In this document: piece by piece, positions 24,632-33,837 of the stretch | Layout of the letters: each line of letters starts with the position of its first letter | How positions within the stretch are numbered: position 1 is the stretch's first letter | From: Phycisphaerae bacterium | GTDB lineage: Bacteria; Planctomycetota; Phycisphaerae; Phycisphaerales; SM1A02 | DNA: 64,000 nucleotides | Assembly (NCBI GenBank): GCA_002709295.1 | Contig: PAQL01000009.1 | Span: 52,477-116,476, forward strand | Reading direction: 5' to 3' | Notes under the pieces: model-generated | The model's database searches: none | The model's input: the letters and a program-made list of their open reading frames with translations, nothing else | What the model was told of the DNA's origin: nothing | Made by a program: the position numbers and the translations under genes

Positions 24632-26094
24632 CGGAGTTCCCAGTGCGGCCTCTTCGCGGACCGGCGGGCCTCGGCGGCCTCGGCGTCGAACGTCGCGGAG
24701 GCGGCGGGGTCGGCCTTCAGGATCGCCAGATCCCCCTCGCTCCGTCGGGCCTCCCGGAGTCGGTGCTGCAGACGGGCGAGATCCTCGGCGTGGGCGGGAT
24801 CGCCGGCAAGGTCGTCGGTCTCCTCCGGATCGCTCGCGAGGTCGAACAGCTGCCAGCGGTCGATGGGTGGATACCAGATCACCTTCCAACGATCGTCACG
24901 CCATGCCCGCTGTCCGTCCTTGTAGCGGGTGAGGACGCCGTCGCGTTCCGTGGGCCGGGCCAGATCCCGACCCTCCATCGACGCGGGGATGTCCGCACCG
25001 GTCGCGGCGAGGATCGTCGGCGGGAGGTCGTGGAGGTGGGTGAAGTCCTCGCGGACCTCGCCGTCCTCGAAACCAGGGCCGGCGATGATCAAGGGCGTTC
25101 CCATCGAATGCTCGTAGAGGTTCTGCTTGCCCAGCAGGCCATGACTGCCCAGGGCGAGGCCGTGATCGCCGGCGAAGATGATCAGGGTCTCATCCAGCAC
25201 GCCCGCCTTCTCCAGGCTCGAGACGACCTGCGCGACCTGGAGGTCGATCTCCTCGATCATCTGTTCGTAGAGCGCGATCTCCCGACGGACCGCGGTTTCG
25301 GTGCGTGGCCAGGGCAGGAGCTCCTCGTCGCGAATGATCATCTCGCCGTTGTCGAAGGGATGCTCCGGAAGAAGGTTGCCCGGAACCACGACGTCGCGAC
25401 CGCGGTCGTCGGCGAGGGATTCCTCGGGCGAGGTGCGGGGATCGTGCGGAGCGGTGAAACAGAGGGAGAGGACGAAGGGGCGTCCGGGTTCCTCCGCCAG
25501 GTGCGATCGAAGGAACGCGGTCGCCTGGTCGCCGAACTCACGGGTGCTGTAGTCGCGAAGCTTCCGTCGCTCGGGCTCGCCCCGGTACGGGCGGTCCTCG
25601 ACGTCGAGCGTCCAGTGACTGCCCATCCCTCCGAAGAGCACCGATCCGCCGCTCTCGAAGCTCCTCCGGAACCACGGTCTGCCGCAGTGCCACTTGCCGA
25701 CGTGGTGCGTCCGCCATCCCCTCGCTCGGAGTTCGGCGGGCCAGAGGGGGAGATCGTCCCGCTTCTGGGCGGCCGACCAGTCCGGTTCGCTCCAGTCGCT
25801 CCGCCCCGCGAGCATCCTCGATCGACTGGGCAGGCAGACCGCCCCCGATCTCGAGCCCTGGCAGTAGGCCCGACTGAAGCGGACTCCACGCTCGGCGAGG
25901 GCGTCGATGGCCGGGGTCTCGATGCCGTCCCGCCCGGTGCAGCCCAGGAAGTCCGGTCGAAGGTCGTCGGCGAGGATGAAGACCACCCCTCGGGGGGGTG
26001 GGACGTGCTCGAGGTCGTCGGCCGCCGCCGTCGTCGCCGTGATTCCGAGGGCGAGAACCCGGCAGAGCAGTGGGTGGAGACGTCGCGTCGGCAT
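24628..26094 (-). CDS. sulfatase (type I, formylglycine-dependent)
   Basis: A 488-residue exported sulfatase of the alkaline-phosphatase fold. A signal peptide (LLCRVLALGITATTAAA) precedes the metal-binding ILADDLRPD (D43, D44). The cysteine converted to formylglycine is C87 in CLPSRSRMLAG (CxPSR). HVGKWHCG and FAGDHGLALGSHG carry the further active-site Lys, His, Asp and His. It hydrolyses sulfate esters, often on polysaccharides. The start at 26094 (MPTRR) gives the signal peptide and leaves 125 nt to the divergent CstB-like gene. It is translationally coupled to the RluA-family gene by TTGA. Confidence 0.93.
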   Translation of the reverse strand: MPTRRLHPLLCRVLALGITATTAAADDLEHVPPPRGVVFILADDLRPDFLGCTGRDGIETPAIDALAERGVRFSRAYCQGSRSGAVCLPSRSRMLAGRSDWSEPDWSAAQKRDDLPLWPAELRARGWRTHHVGKWHCGRPWFRRSFESGGSVLFGGMGSHWTLDVEDRPYRGEPERRKLRDYSTREFGDQATAFLRSHLAEEPGRPFVLSLCFTAPHDPRTSPEESLADDRGRDVVVPGNLLPEHPFDNGEMIIRDEELLPWPRTETAVRREIALYEQMIEEIDLQVAQVVSSLEKAGVLDETLIIFAGDHGLALGSHGLLGKQNLYEHSMGTPLIIAGPGFEDGEVREDFTHLHDLPPTILAATGADIPASMEGRDLARPTERDGVLTRYKDGQRAWRDDRWKVIWYPPIDRWQLFDLASDPEETDDLAGDPAHAEDLARLQHRLREARRSEGDLAILKADPAASATFDAEAAEARRSAKRPHWELR

Positions 26095-26219
26095 GCCCGG
26101 ACGATATGGTTCCCGGTATGGAGTCGGGATCCCGCCTGCGGGCGATTCCCTCTCCACCCGGGGAATCGAGGTCTCCGGACCCCGTTTCGACCGTCTTCCA
26201 GTCACCACAGGGACCCGAC

Positions 26220-27644
26220 ATGCTCTTCAGGCTCGAATACGACGAAGGTCTCGCCCAGGCGGCCTACCTGATCGGGTGCCAGCGGACCGGCGAGGCGATC
26301 GTCTTCGATCCCGAGCGGGACGTGGACCGCTACCTGGATCTCGCCCGTGAGCACGGCCTGCGGATCGTGGCGGTCGCGGAGACCCACATCCACGCCGACT
26401 TCCTGTCCGGGGCCCGGGAGCTCGCGGATCGAGCCGGTGCGAAGGTCTACGTGTCCGGGCTCGGCGAGGACGAGTGGCGTTCGGGCTGGCTCGACGGCCT
26501 CGACCATCGGGAGCTGGGTGACGGCGATCGATTCTCGGTGGGCAACATCGACTTCACCGCGGTGCACACCCCCGGTCACACGCCGGAACACGTCTCCTTC
26601 TCCGTCACCGACCGGGGATCGGGAGCGGACGTCGCCATGGGCATGATCACCGGCGACTTCGTGTTCGTCGGCGACCTCGGTCGTCCTGATCTGCTGGAGT
26701 CGGCGGCGGGCGTGGTGGGCGCGATGGAACCGTCGGCCCGCAGCCTCGCCCGTTCGGCGAAGGCGTTCCTCTCGCTCGACGATCATCTTCAGGTCTGGCC
26801 GGCGCACGGTTCCGGAAGCGCCTGCGGGAAGGCTCTCGGAGCGGTGCCGCAGTCGACCGTGGGATACGAACGCCGGTTCAACAGTGCGTTGTCCATGGCG
26901 GACGACGAGGACGCGTTCGTCGATCACATCCTCGCCGGTCAGCCCGAACCCCCGAGCTACTTCGCGCGGATGAAGGCCTGGAACCGGGACGGGGTGCCCC
27001 TGCTCGGGGAACTCCCGAAGCCGCGTCGGGTCGACGCCTCCGGGATCGAGCAGGCGATCGAGGGTGCCCGGATCGTCGACGTGAGACCGTGGGCCGACTT
27101 CCGCAGCGGTCACCTTCGAGGTTCCAACTGGGCGATGGGCGGGATCGGATTCCTGATGGCGGTCGGTTCCTACGTTCAGCCGGGCGAGCGGATCGTCCTG
27201 GTGTGCGAGGAGGACCGCGTCGAGGAGCTGGTCCGTCTCATGGTGAGGATCGGGCTCGACGACATCGAGGCCTTCACGACTCCGGCCGAGCTCGAGCGGC
27301 ACGCCCGCGACGGGGGGACCCTGGACACGGCCCCGGAGATCGATGCCGATGCGTTCGTGGAACGGCTGGACGGCGACGACCGTCACGTGCTGGACGTCCG
27401 ACGCGCGGTCGAACACGAGGCCGCGGCCCTCCGGGGATCGATCAACATCGCCCACACCCGACTGGTCTCCAGGATCGAGGAGATTCCCGACGCGGGCGAA
27501 CTGCTGGTCCACTGTGCCGGTGGCATCAGAAGCGCGGCGGCGGCGGCCGAGCTGCGACGGCGCGGCTACGACGCGGTCAACGTCGCCGGGGGCTGGTCCG
27601 CGATGACCCGGTCGGGTTGCGGTTCGGCGGTGACGACTTGCTGA
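26220..27644 (+). CDS. persulfide dioxygenase-sulfurtransferase (CstB-like MBL fold with rhodanese domains)
   Basis: 474 residues. The N-terminal metallo-beta-lactamase domain (about 1-240) has ETHIHADFLSG (H56, H58, D60), HTPGHTPEHVSF and TGDFVFVGDLGRPDL, the pattern of ETHE1/CstB non-haem-iron persulfide dioxygenases. A first rhodanese-like domain (about 265-355, RIVDVRPWADFRSGHLRGS ... VLVCEEDR) is followed by a second ending in the catalytic-loop cysteine LLVHCAGGIRSA. This order matches CstB, which oxidises persulfides to sulfite and makes thiosulfate. It is 9 nt upstream of a TauE/SafE exporter, which would remove the sulfite, and divergent from a sulfatase. Start ATG at 26220; longer readings enter the intergenic space. 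Confidence 0.85.
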   Translation: MLFRLEYDEGLAQAAYLIGCQRTGEAIVFDPERDVDRYLDLAREHGLRIVAVAETHIHADFLSGARELADRAGAKVYVSGLGEDEWRSGWLDGLDHRELGDGDRFSVGNIDFTAVHTPGHTPEHVSFSVTDRGSGADVAMGMITGDFVFVGDLGRPDLLESAAGVVGAMEPSARSLARSAKAFLSLDDHLQVWPAHGSGSACGKALGAVPQSTVGYERRFNSALSMADDEDAFVDHILAGQPEPPSYFARMKAWNRDGVPLLGELPKPRRVDASGIEQAIEGARIVDVRPWADFRSGHLRGSNWAMGGIGFLMAVGSYVQPGERIVLVCEEDRVEELVRLMVRIGLDDIEAFTTPAELERHARDGGTLDTAPEIDADAFVERLDGDDRHVLDVRRAVEHEAAALRGSINIAHTRLVSRIEEIPDAGELLVHCAGGIRSAAAAAELRRRGYDAVNVAGGWSAMTRSGCGSAVTTC

Positions 27645-27653
27645 GCATCCGAC

Positions 27654-28418
27654 ATGCTTGAAGCGTTCGGCGGAATGCTGATCGGCGTGTGTCTCGGGCT
27701 TCTTGGCTCCGGGGGATCGATCCTCACGGTGCCGCTGCTGATCTATCTGCTCGGGCATGAACCGAAGCCCGCGATCGCCGAGAGTCTCGCGATCGTCGGG
27801 GGCATCGCGTTCATCGCGGCGATCGGACCGACCCTTCGCAGACGGGTCGACTGGGCGAGCGTGCTCTTCTTCGGCATCCCCGCCCTGGCCGGAACGGTCG
27901 GCGGAGTCTGGGTGTCCCAGTTCATGTCGGGGGCCTGGCAGCTGGCGATCTTCGCGGTGGTGATGATGCTCGCGGCGGTCTTCATGTTTCGAGGCGGGGG
28001 GGAGCGGGCGACCGAGGGCCTGCCCCCGCGCACCCGACGGGATCTCGCCCTGGCGGTGGCCGAAGGCGTCGGGGTCGGCGTGCTCACCGGCATCGTGGGG
28101 GTGGGCGGCGGCTTCCTGATCGTGCCCGCCCTGGTGCTGCTGGCCCGGTTGCCGATGCGGATCGCGGTCGGCACGAGTCTGGTGATCATCGCCCTGAAGA
28201 GCGTCGTCGGTTTCCTCAAGAACTGGGATCAGCTCGCCGGCAGCGGGTTCGAGATCTCCTGGACGACCATCGCCCTGTTCATCGCCTTCGGAGGACTGGG
28301 AGCCCTGGTCGGCGGCCGACTGGGGGGTCGGATCCCCCAGCAGCGACTGCGGCGGATCTTCGCGGGGTTCCTCGTGGTGATGGCGGTCGCGATCCTCGTG
28401 GTCGGCGGCCGAGGATGA
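27654..28418 (+). CDS. TauE/SafE-family sulfite/anion exporter
   Basis: A 254-residue integral membrane protein with about eight hydrophobic segments and the repeat signature of the family: GVCLGLLGSGGSILTVPLL at the N-terminus and GVLTGIVGVGGGFLIVPALV in the second half. Membrane exporter for sulfite, sulfoacetate or related anions. It begins 9 nt after the CstB-like gene on the same strand, so the pair is an operon in which sulfite produced from persulfide oxidation would be pumped out (inference from the known cst arrangement). Confidence 0.9.
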   Translation: MLEAFGGMLIGVCLGLLGSGGSILTVPLLIYLLGHEPKPAIAESLAIVGGIAFIAAIGPTLRRRVDWASVLFFGIPALAGTVGGVWVSQFMSGAWQLAIFAVVMMLAAVFMFRGGGERATEGLPPRTRRDLALAVAEGVGVGVLTGIVGVGGGFLIVPALVLLARLPMRIAVGTSLVIIALKSVVGFLKNWDQLAGSGFEISWTTIALFIAFGGLGALVGGRLGGRIPQQRLRRIFAGFLVVMAVAILVVGGRG

Positions 28419-28495
28419 TCAAGGACGAGACGTCGCCCGCGGCCGGGGGTTCCGGATCCGCGGTCGTGGAGTGAGGCCCGGTCCGAGCGGGGCGA

Positions 28496-29515
28496 TCAGC
28501 CCTTCTTCTCGTGGTGCCCGCCGAACTCGAACCGCTGGGCCGACATGATCTGATTGGCGAAATCGGCCTCGCCCCGCGAGCTGAAACGGGCGAAGAGGGC
28601 GGCGGCGAGGACCGGTGCGGGGATCGACTCGTCGATCGCGGCCTCGAGCGTCCAGCGTCCCTCGCCGGAATCCGAGACCCGGCCGCCGAACTCCGAGAGG
28701 TCCGGGCTCTTGGCCAGCGCCGACGCGGTCAGGTCGAGCAGCCACGAACCGATCACGCTGCCACGGCGCCACACTTCGGCGACCTCCTTGAGATCGATGT
28801 CGTACTTGTAGGCGTCCGGCTCGCGGAGCGGGGTCGTCTCCGCGTCCACGTCCCGTTGCTTCGTTCCGGCGTTCGCGTGCTTCAGGATGTTGAAGCCTTC
28901 GGCGTAGGCGGCCATGATGCCGTACTCGATGCCGTTGTGGACCATCTTCACGAAGTGGCCGGCGCCGTTGGGTCCGCAGTGCAGCCAGCCGTGGTCGGCG
29001 GTGGTCTCGTGTCCGCCGCGGGCTTCGGTGAGCGGAGCCGCATCGACTCCCGGAGCCAGGGCTTCGAACGCCGGGGCGACGTGGTCGACCGCATCCTTCG
29101 GGCCGCCCACCATCTGGCAGTAGCCGCGTTCGAGGCCCCAGACGCCGCCGGACACCCCGACGTCGATGTACCGGATGCCCTTCTCGGCGAGGGCCTTCGA
29201 TCGCCGCAGGTCGTCCTTGTAATAGGAGTTGCCACCGTCGACGATCATGTCGCCGTCGCCGAGGTGGGGGACGAGCTGGTCGATGATCCCGTCGACGAGC
29301 GCCACCGGGAGCATCATCCAGACGGTCTTCGGGCCCTCGAGCTTCGACACGAAATCGGCGATGTCCGTCGCACCGACGGCCCCGTCGGCCTCGAGCGACT
29401 TCACCGCGTCGGGATTCACGTCGTAGACGACGCAGCGGACGCCGGCCTTCATCATCCGGCGGACCATGCCGGCACCCATTCGTCCCAGACCGAGCATTCC
29501 GAGTTGCAGCGACAT
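28496..29515 (-). CDS. gnd: 6-phosphogluconate dehydrogenase, decarboxylating (short GndA-type)
   Basis: A 339-residue enzyme converting 6-phosphogluconate to ribulose 5-phosphate and CO2 in the pentose phosphate pathway. Rossmann motif GMLGLGRMGAGMVRRM at the N-terminus; substrate and catalytic motifs DGGNSYYKDD, GVSGGVWGLERGYCQMVGG and GHFVKMVHNGIEYGIMAAYAEG. The length is that of the short, often NAD-preferring bacterial form rather than the ~470-aa form. A perfect Shine-Dalgarno AAGGAGGT lies 7 nt upstream of the ATG. The nearest same-strand gene upstream is the CoaB-like gene, ending 61 nt away. Confidence 0.93.
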   Translation of the reverse strand: MSLQLGMLGLGRMGAGMVRRMMKAGVRCVVYDVNPDAVKSLEADGAVGATDIADFVSKLEGPKTVWMMLPVALVDGIIDQLVPHLGDGDMIVDGGNSYYKDDLRRSKALAEKGIRYIDVGVSGGVWGLERGYCQMVGGPKDAVDHVAPAFEALAPGVDAAPLTEARGGHETTADHGWLHCGPNGAGHFVKMVHNGIEYGIMAAYAEGFNILKHANAGTKQRDVDAETTPLREPDAYKYDIDLKEVAEVWRRGSVIGSWLLDLTASALAKSPDLSEFGGRVSDSGEGRWTLEAAIDESIPAPVLAAALFARFSSRGEADFANQIMSAQRFEFGGHHEKKG

Positions 29516-29522
29516 TCGTGTG

Positions 29523-29530
29523 ACCTCCTT
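29523..29530 (-). promoter_or_regulatory. consensus ribosome binding site for gnd
   Basis: AAGGAGGT on the minus strand, a full match to the anti-Shine-Dalgarno, 7 nt before the ATG at 29515. Most genes in this window have weaker sites, so gnd is probably strongly translated. Confidence 0.75.
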
Positions 29531-29575
29531 GGTGGTTGGGATCAGAAGGTACCCGGATGTGCCTGCCGAGGTCGC

Positions 29576-30406
29576 TCAGTCCGACCCGGCTTCGTGGGTG
29601 CTGCGGTGGATGGAGAGCGTGGTCTCCCCCAGCCAGTCGGCGAAGAGACGCTTGCTGATGCGGCCTCCCGGCGGTTCCCGGCTGGTGCCGTCGGGCAGGA
29701 GGAGGCGGCCCTCGATCTCATCGGACTCCATGGTCTCCAGAGGATTGGCCACGATGCCCTGAAGCTCCTTCCGGGTCATCTTCGATCTGGCCCGGTCCTC
29801 GAGCTCGGCGGAGGGTTCCAGGGCGAATCCGATCCGGGTGCCGGGGTGGGGGACCCGGGCCAGCCCCGCGAGAAGATCCGGCACCGGATCGAGATCCAGC
29901 GTCATCGGCCCGGTCTCCCGACGCAGCTTCTCGGGGCGGTCGGAAGCCCCTCGGGGGGTGAAATCGGCCACGGCGGCGGCCATGAAGAGAAGATCGTGCT
30001 CCGGCCAGCGGGCATGGAGTTCACGCTCGAGGTCCCTCGCGGACTGGAACCGGACGGTCCTGATCTGCGGATGAGGCGTCGGATCGACGGTGCCGGGCCC
30101 CTTCAGCAGGGTCACCGGGTGGCCGAGTTCCGCGGCGGCCCTGGCGATTTCAACCCCGATCCGTCCTGAGGACCGATTACCGAGATACCGGACCGCATCG
30201 ATGGGTTCCCAGGTCGGCCCGGAGGTCACCAGAATCCTCACCGAGCCCCGGTTGGGGGCCTCCTGGAGGCGATCGGTGGCCGGGGCCGGGGGGTCGGAGG
30301 ATGCTCCGTCAGGGAGGTTGGCTGGCGTCTGGTCGGTCAAGGAGGAAGGTGCCCATGGGAGGCGATGGGGGGCTGGACGATTGCAGCCGCCGCCTGTGAG
30401 CGCCAT
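29576..30406 (-). CDS. coaB: CoaB-like phosphopantothenate-cysteine ligase domain protein
   Basis: The domain begins at VRILVTSGPTWEPIDAVRYL, then NRSSGRIGVEIARAAAELGH, and later LLFMAAAVADFTP, EKLRR, the pattern of the CoaB half of CoaBC (DNA/pantothenate metabolism flavoprotein, C-terminal domain). It ligates cysteine to 4'-phosphopantothenate in coenzyme A synthesis. No CoaC decarboxylase half is attached, so CoaB and CoaC are probably separate genes here. The given start (ATG 30406, 276 aa) leaves a 55-residue Pro/Ser/Ala-rich leader. GTG at 30241 would begin exactly at the domain and may be the true start, which also frees a possible promoter region for the divergent ATPase gene. Confidence 0.8.
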   Translation of the reverse strand: MALTGGGCNRPAPHRLPWAPSSLTDQTPANLPDGASSDPPAPATDRLQEAPNRGSVRILVTSGPTWEPIDAVRYLGNRSSGRIGVEIARAAAELGHPVTLLKGPGTVDPTPHPQIRTVRFQSARDLERELHARWPEHDLLFMAAAVADFTPRGASDRPEKLRRETGPMTLDLDPVPDLLAGLARVPHPGTRIGFALEPSAELEDRARSKMTRKELQGIVANPLETMESDEIEGRLLLPDGTSREPPGGRISKRLFADWLGETTLSIHRSTHEAGSD

Positions 30407-30522
30407 ACTAAGGGTCTGCGCCACCCAGGAGGGGTGGTGCGAGCTCCCGGCGGTCCAGCCGGATCCGGGTAGATGGCATGCCCGGGCGTCCATCATGACG
30501 AGTCCAAGATCGGAGTCGCTTC

Positions 30523-32268
30523 GTGGCCAGGAAGGTTCGGAAGAAGCTGGGTGAGATCATCGTCGAGCAGGGGCTCGCGACCGAGGAGGTCGTGGCCGCC
30601 GCGTCCTCGACGGCGCAGGACTCCGGCAAGAAGCTCGGCGAGGTCCTGGTCGAGGAGGGGCATGCCACGGAGGTCGCGGTCGCCCAGGCGCTCGCGGCCC
30701 AGCAGGGACTCGAGTTCGTCGACCTCATGACCGCGGACGGGATGAACCAGGTCGACATGACGCTGGTGGACGACGTCCTGGTCCGCAAGCGCAGCGTGGT
30801 GCCTCTGTCGCCCGGGGAGAGCGGTCGTCTTCGACTCATGGTCCCCGACCCGATGGACCTCGACGTGCTCGACGAGCTCCGGTTCGCGATCCCCGAGGAC
30901 TTCGATCCGGTGGTCGGCGTCCCCAGCCAGATGGCGGAGATCCTCGGCGGTGGCGAGTCCGCATCCATCGGCGGCGCCTCGATCGACATCACCGTCGACA
31001 AGTCGGTCGACAGTTCGGTGGATGCCTCGGTCGACAGCTCGATCGACGCCTCGATCGACGTCGATGCCGGCGATTCCAAGATCGTCAAGCTGGTCAACGA
31101 GCTCATCGTTGAGGCGGTCAACGGCCGGGCGAGCGACATCCATGTCGAGCCCCGTGACGACCGTGTCGTCCTGCGGTACCGCGTCGACGGCGTGTGTCAT
31201 GTCCGTCAGGAGTTCCCCAAGAAGCTCCAGCAGTCGATGCTGGCCCGCCTCAAGCTGATGGCCGGAGTCAACATCGCCGAGAAGCGCATCCCGCAGGATG
31301 GTCGCATCAAGCTGCCGATCGGCGGCGAGCAGATCGACTTCCGGGTCTCGACCTGCCCCGCCTATCACGGGGAGAGCGTGGTTCTTCGAGTGCTCCGGCC
31401 CGACTCGGTCCGCATCGGACTCGAGAACATCGGGTTCGAAGCGGACAACCTCGAGATCTTCAACAAGATCATCCGGCGTCCGAACGGGATCTTCCTGGTC
31501 ACCGGACCGACCGGTTCCGGCAAGACCACGACCCTCTATTCCGCCCTGAACGTCCTGAACCAGCCGAATCGGAAGATCATCACCGCGGAGGATCCGGTGG
31601 AGTACAACTTCACCGGCATCAACCAGGTGCAGGTCCGGGATTCGATCGGGCTGACCTTCCCGTCGATCCTCAAGGCGATGCTCCGGCAGGCGCCCAACGT
31701 CATCCTCGTCGGTGAGATTCGTGACCGCGAGGTCGGCGACATCGCCATCCAGGCCGCTCTCACCGGTCACCTGGTCTTCTCGACGCTGCACACCAACGAT
31801 GCGCCGAGCGCGATCACCCGCCTGGTCGACATGGGCATCAAGCCGTTCCTCGTCGCCAGCTCGATCCAGGCGATCATGGCCCAGCGTCTCATCCGGGTCC
31901 TCTGCAAGGAGTGCAGCCAGCCCGACGAGAACCCCGACGCGAGGATGCTCAAGCTCGTCAACATCACTCCCGAAGAGGTCGCCGCCGGCAACATCCACAA
32001 GCCGGTGGGCTGCGCGAAGTGCAACGGGTCGGGCTACAAGGGTCGCATGGCGATCTTCGAACTGATGTCCATGAACGCGGAGATCCGCGAACTCGCCTTC
32101 GAGCGGGCCTCGATCTCCGCCATCCGCCAGGCCGCGATCCGAGGAGGCATGCGAAGTCTTCTCGGAGACGGCAAGGTCAAGATCCTCAGGGGCGTCACCT
32201 CTCCGGAGGAGGTCGCTCGATTCGCGCAGATCGAAGGCTTCGATCCGACGGAGATCGATGCCGACTGA
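30523..32268 (+). CDS. pilB: GspE/PilB-type secretion/pilus assembly ATPase (first copy)
   Basis: A 581-residue hexameric traffic ATPase. The N-terminal GspE/MshE domain is KKLGEIIVEQGLATEEVV and its repeat. An Asp/Ser-rich linker lies about residues 157-184. The catalytic core has RASDIHVEPRDD, Walker A GPTGSGKTTTLYSAL, Asp box ITAEDPVEY, Walker B NVILVGEIRDRE and the His box TGHLVFSTLHTNDAPSA. A zinc-binding tetracysteine follows (CKEC ... CAKC). Start is GTG 30523 with GGAG upstream. It precedes pilT by 67 nt, which suggests a pilus or pseudopilus extension motor paired with a retraction motor. Confidence 0.92.
   Translation: MARKVRKKLGEIIVEQGLATEEVVAAASSTAQDSGKKLGEVLVEEGHATEVAVAQALAAQQGLEFVDLMTADGMNQVDMTLVDDVLVRKRSVVPLSPGESGRLRLMVPDPMDLDVLDELRFAIPEDFDPVVGVPSQMAEILGGGESASIGGASIDITVDKSVDSSVDASVDSSIDASIDVDAGDSKIVKLVNELIVEAVNGRASDIHVEPRDDRVVLRYRVDGVCHVRQEFPKKLQQSMLARLKLMAGVNIAEKRIPQDGRIKLPIGGEQIDFRVSTCPAYHGESVVLRVLRPDSVRIGLENIGFEADNLEIFNKIIRRPNGIFLVTGPTGSGKTTTLYSALNVLNQPNRKIITAEDPVEYNFTGINQVQVRDSIGLTFPSILKAMLRQAPNVILVGEIRDREVGDIAIQAALTGHLVFSTLHTNDAPSAITRLVDMGIKPFLVASSIQAIMAQRLIRVLCKECSQPDENPDARMLKLVNITPEEVAAGNIHKPVGCAKCNGSGYKGRMAIFELMSMNAEIRELAFERASISAIRQAAIRGGMRSLLGDGKVKILRGVTSPEEVARFAQIEGFDPTEIDAD
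30991..31074 (+). repeat. in-frame Asp/Ser periodic repeat in the first GspE/PilB linker
   Basis: A run of about seven units of the type (V/I)-D-x-S or (V/I)-D-A-S, encoded by GTCGACxxxTCG-like 12-nt periods. It forms an acidic flexible linker between the N-terminal domain and the ATPase core. Variation in repeat number between strains would be expected. Confidence 0.7.
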
Positions 32269-32335
32269 CCGCTTCCGGTCCCTCGCCTCCCCATGAATCC
32301 CGCCGGCTCGTCCGGCCCACTCCTGGTCACGAATC

Positions 32336-33460
32336 ATGTCCACGATCCAGATCGACCGACTTCTCGACACCGTCGTCAAGCAGAACTGCTCCGACCTCCA
32401 CCTGACCACCGGTCGTCCCCCGACGGTCCGTCTGCATGGTTCGCTGAGGAATCTCCAGACCAAGACTCTGGAGTCCGACGACATGGTGGCGCTGATGAAG
32501 TCCGTGACCCCCGAGAAGAACCAGCAGGAGCTGCAGGAGGGCGGCACCACCGACTTCGGGTTCGCCTACGGCGACGCCGCCCGTTTCCGTGTGTCGGTCT
32601 TCCGACAGCGAGGCGACATCGCGATGGTTCTCCGACTCATCCCCAACGAGCTGCTGACCTTCGAGCAGATCGGGCTCCCCGAGATCAGCAAGGAGCTGAT
32701 CCGGAGGCCGCGAGGCCTGTTCATCGTGACGGGACCGACCGGTTCGGGCAAGACGACGTCGCTGGCCACCATGTTGGACTACATCAACATGAACATGGAC
32801 CGGCACATCATCACGACCGAGGACCCGATCGAGTACTACCACCATCACAAGAAGTCGCTGATCAACCAGCGTGAGATCGGCTCCGACGTGACGACCTTCT
32901 CCGAGTCTCTGCGACGCGCCCTCCGACAGGACCCGGACGTGATCCTGGTCGGCGAAATGCGTGACCTGGAGACGATGGAGGCCGCGATCGCCGCGGCCGA
33001 GACCGGTCACCTGGTGTTCGCGACCCTGCACACCACCGGGGCCTCGGGCACCATCAACCGAATCATCGACGCCTTCCCGGTCGACCAGCAGGCCCAGGTC
33101 CGGGTCCAGCTGTCGGTGGCCCTGATCGCGGTCCTCAGCCAGCAGCTGCTCCGCCGGGTCGACAAGCCGGGTCGAGTGGCGGCCTACGAGTTCCTCGTGG
33201 TCACCCCCGCGATCTCGAACCTGATCCGCGAGAACAAGACCTTCCGAATCGACTCCGCCATCCAGACCGGCAAGAAGTTCGGCATGCAGCTGCTGGACGA
33301 CCACCTGTGGTCGCTCTATCAGAAGGGTCTGATCTCGGCCGAGGAGATGGTCGACAAGGGCAAGGATCCGGCGGATCTGACCCAGAAGGTCCACCGTTCA
33401 GGCGGCACGGTCGGCCGCAGCGAGCTTGATGAGGCCGGTGCCGAGGACGCGTCCGGCTGA
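32336..33460 (+). CDS. pilT: PilT-type twitching motility / retraction ATPase
   Basis: A 374-residue PilT. The N-terminal PAS-like domain is CSDLHLTTGRPPTVRLHG. Walker A is VTGPTGSGKTTSLATML, Asp box TTEDPIEYYH, Walker B DVILVGEMRDLETMEAA and His box TGHLVFATLHTTGASGT. The C-terminal AIRNLIRE-like element is present as AISNLIREN. It depolymerises type IV pilin fibres. Finding pilT inside an operon whose pseudopilins follow the G-H-I-J-K order of type II secretion is unusual, since classical T2SS loci lack a retraction ATPase. The start has only a weak Shine-Dalgarno. Confidence 0.93.
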   Translation: MSTIQIDRLLDTVVKQNCSDLHLTTGRPPTVRLHGSLRNLQTKTLESDDMVALMKSVTPEKNQQELQEGGTTDFGFAYGDAARFRVSVFRQRGDIAMVLRLIPNELLTFEQIGLPEISKELIRRPRGLFIVTGPTGSGKTTSLATMLDYINMNMDRHIITTEDPIEYYHHHKKSLINQREIGSDVTTFSESLRRALRQDPDVILVGEMRDLETMEAAIAAAETGHLVFATLHTTGASGTINRIIDAFPVDQQAQVRVQLSVALIAVLSQQLLRRVDKPGRVAAYEFLVVTPAISNLIRENKTFRIDSAIQTGKKFGMQLLDDHLWSLYQKGLISAEEMVDKGKDPADLTQKVHRSGGTVGRSELDEAGAEDASG

Positions 33461-33837
33461 TCCCCGCAGGCCGGATCCGGCAGGGCCGCATCCGACCCGT
33501 GTTCGGGTCCTGTTCGCACTTAATCCCTCAAATCGAATCTGAAATGCGATCCGGCGCGAGTGCCTGTCGTACAGCCTTTCGAGGCCGTGAACGGGCAACA
33601 CTCGTCCGGGATCCTCGTATAGGCTGCCATGACGGCGGATTCCGGCTCCATCCACCGGCCGTCTCCAGTTCGAAGCGTGTCACCGACCGAGGACCCGGGT
33701 CGGGGCCCGGCGCCAGACCCCGCGTCCGATCCCCGCTGGACCCAGGACACGACCGCAGAAGGTCGGGTCGGCAGGCCTGAGTTCCACATCGCACGTCAGA
33801 CCGGTCGCCGACCGGATCGGATCGGGAGCATCGCGGC
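33461..33837. other. 377-nt gap between pilT and the second ATPase
   Basis: Contains a small hairpin GACCCG/CGGGTC (33494-33509) soon after the pilT stop and an AT-richer stretch (CACTTAATCCCTCAAATCG, about 33517-33535). A TATAGG at 33618 could be a weak -10. A 70-codon ORF (33629-33841) ends in an ATGA overlap with the next gene but has poor third-position GC. Likely a terminator/promoter region that starts a second transcript. Confidence 0.4.

Noticed and set aside
26202..27758. A 518-codon minus-strand ORF opposite the CstB-like gene
   Set aside because: Antisense of a motif-rich MBL-rhodanese gene; it has no signature of its own.
30991..31074. Tandem 12-nt repeat considered as a CRISPR or minisatellite
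   Set aside because: It is in frame within the GspE ATPase and encodes an Asp/Ser linker; there are no spacers and no cas genes.
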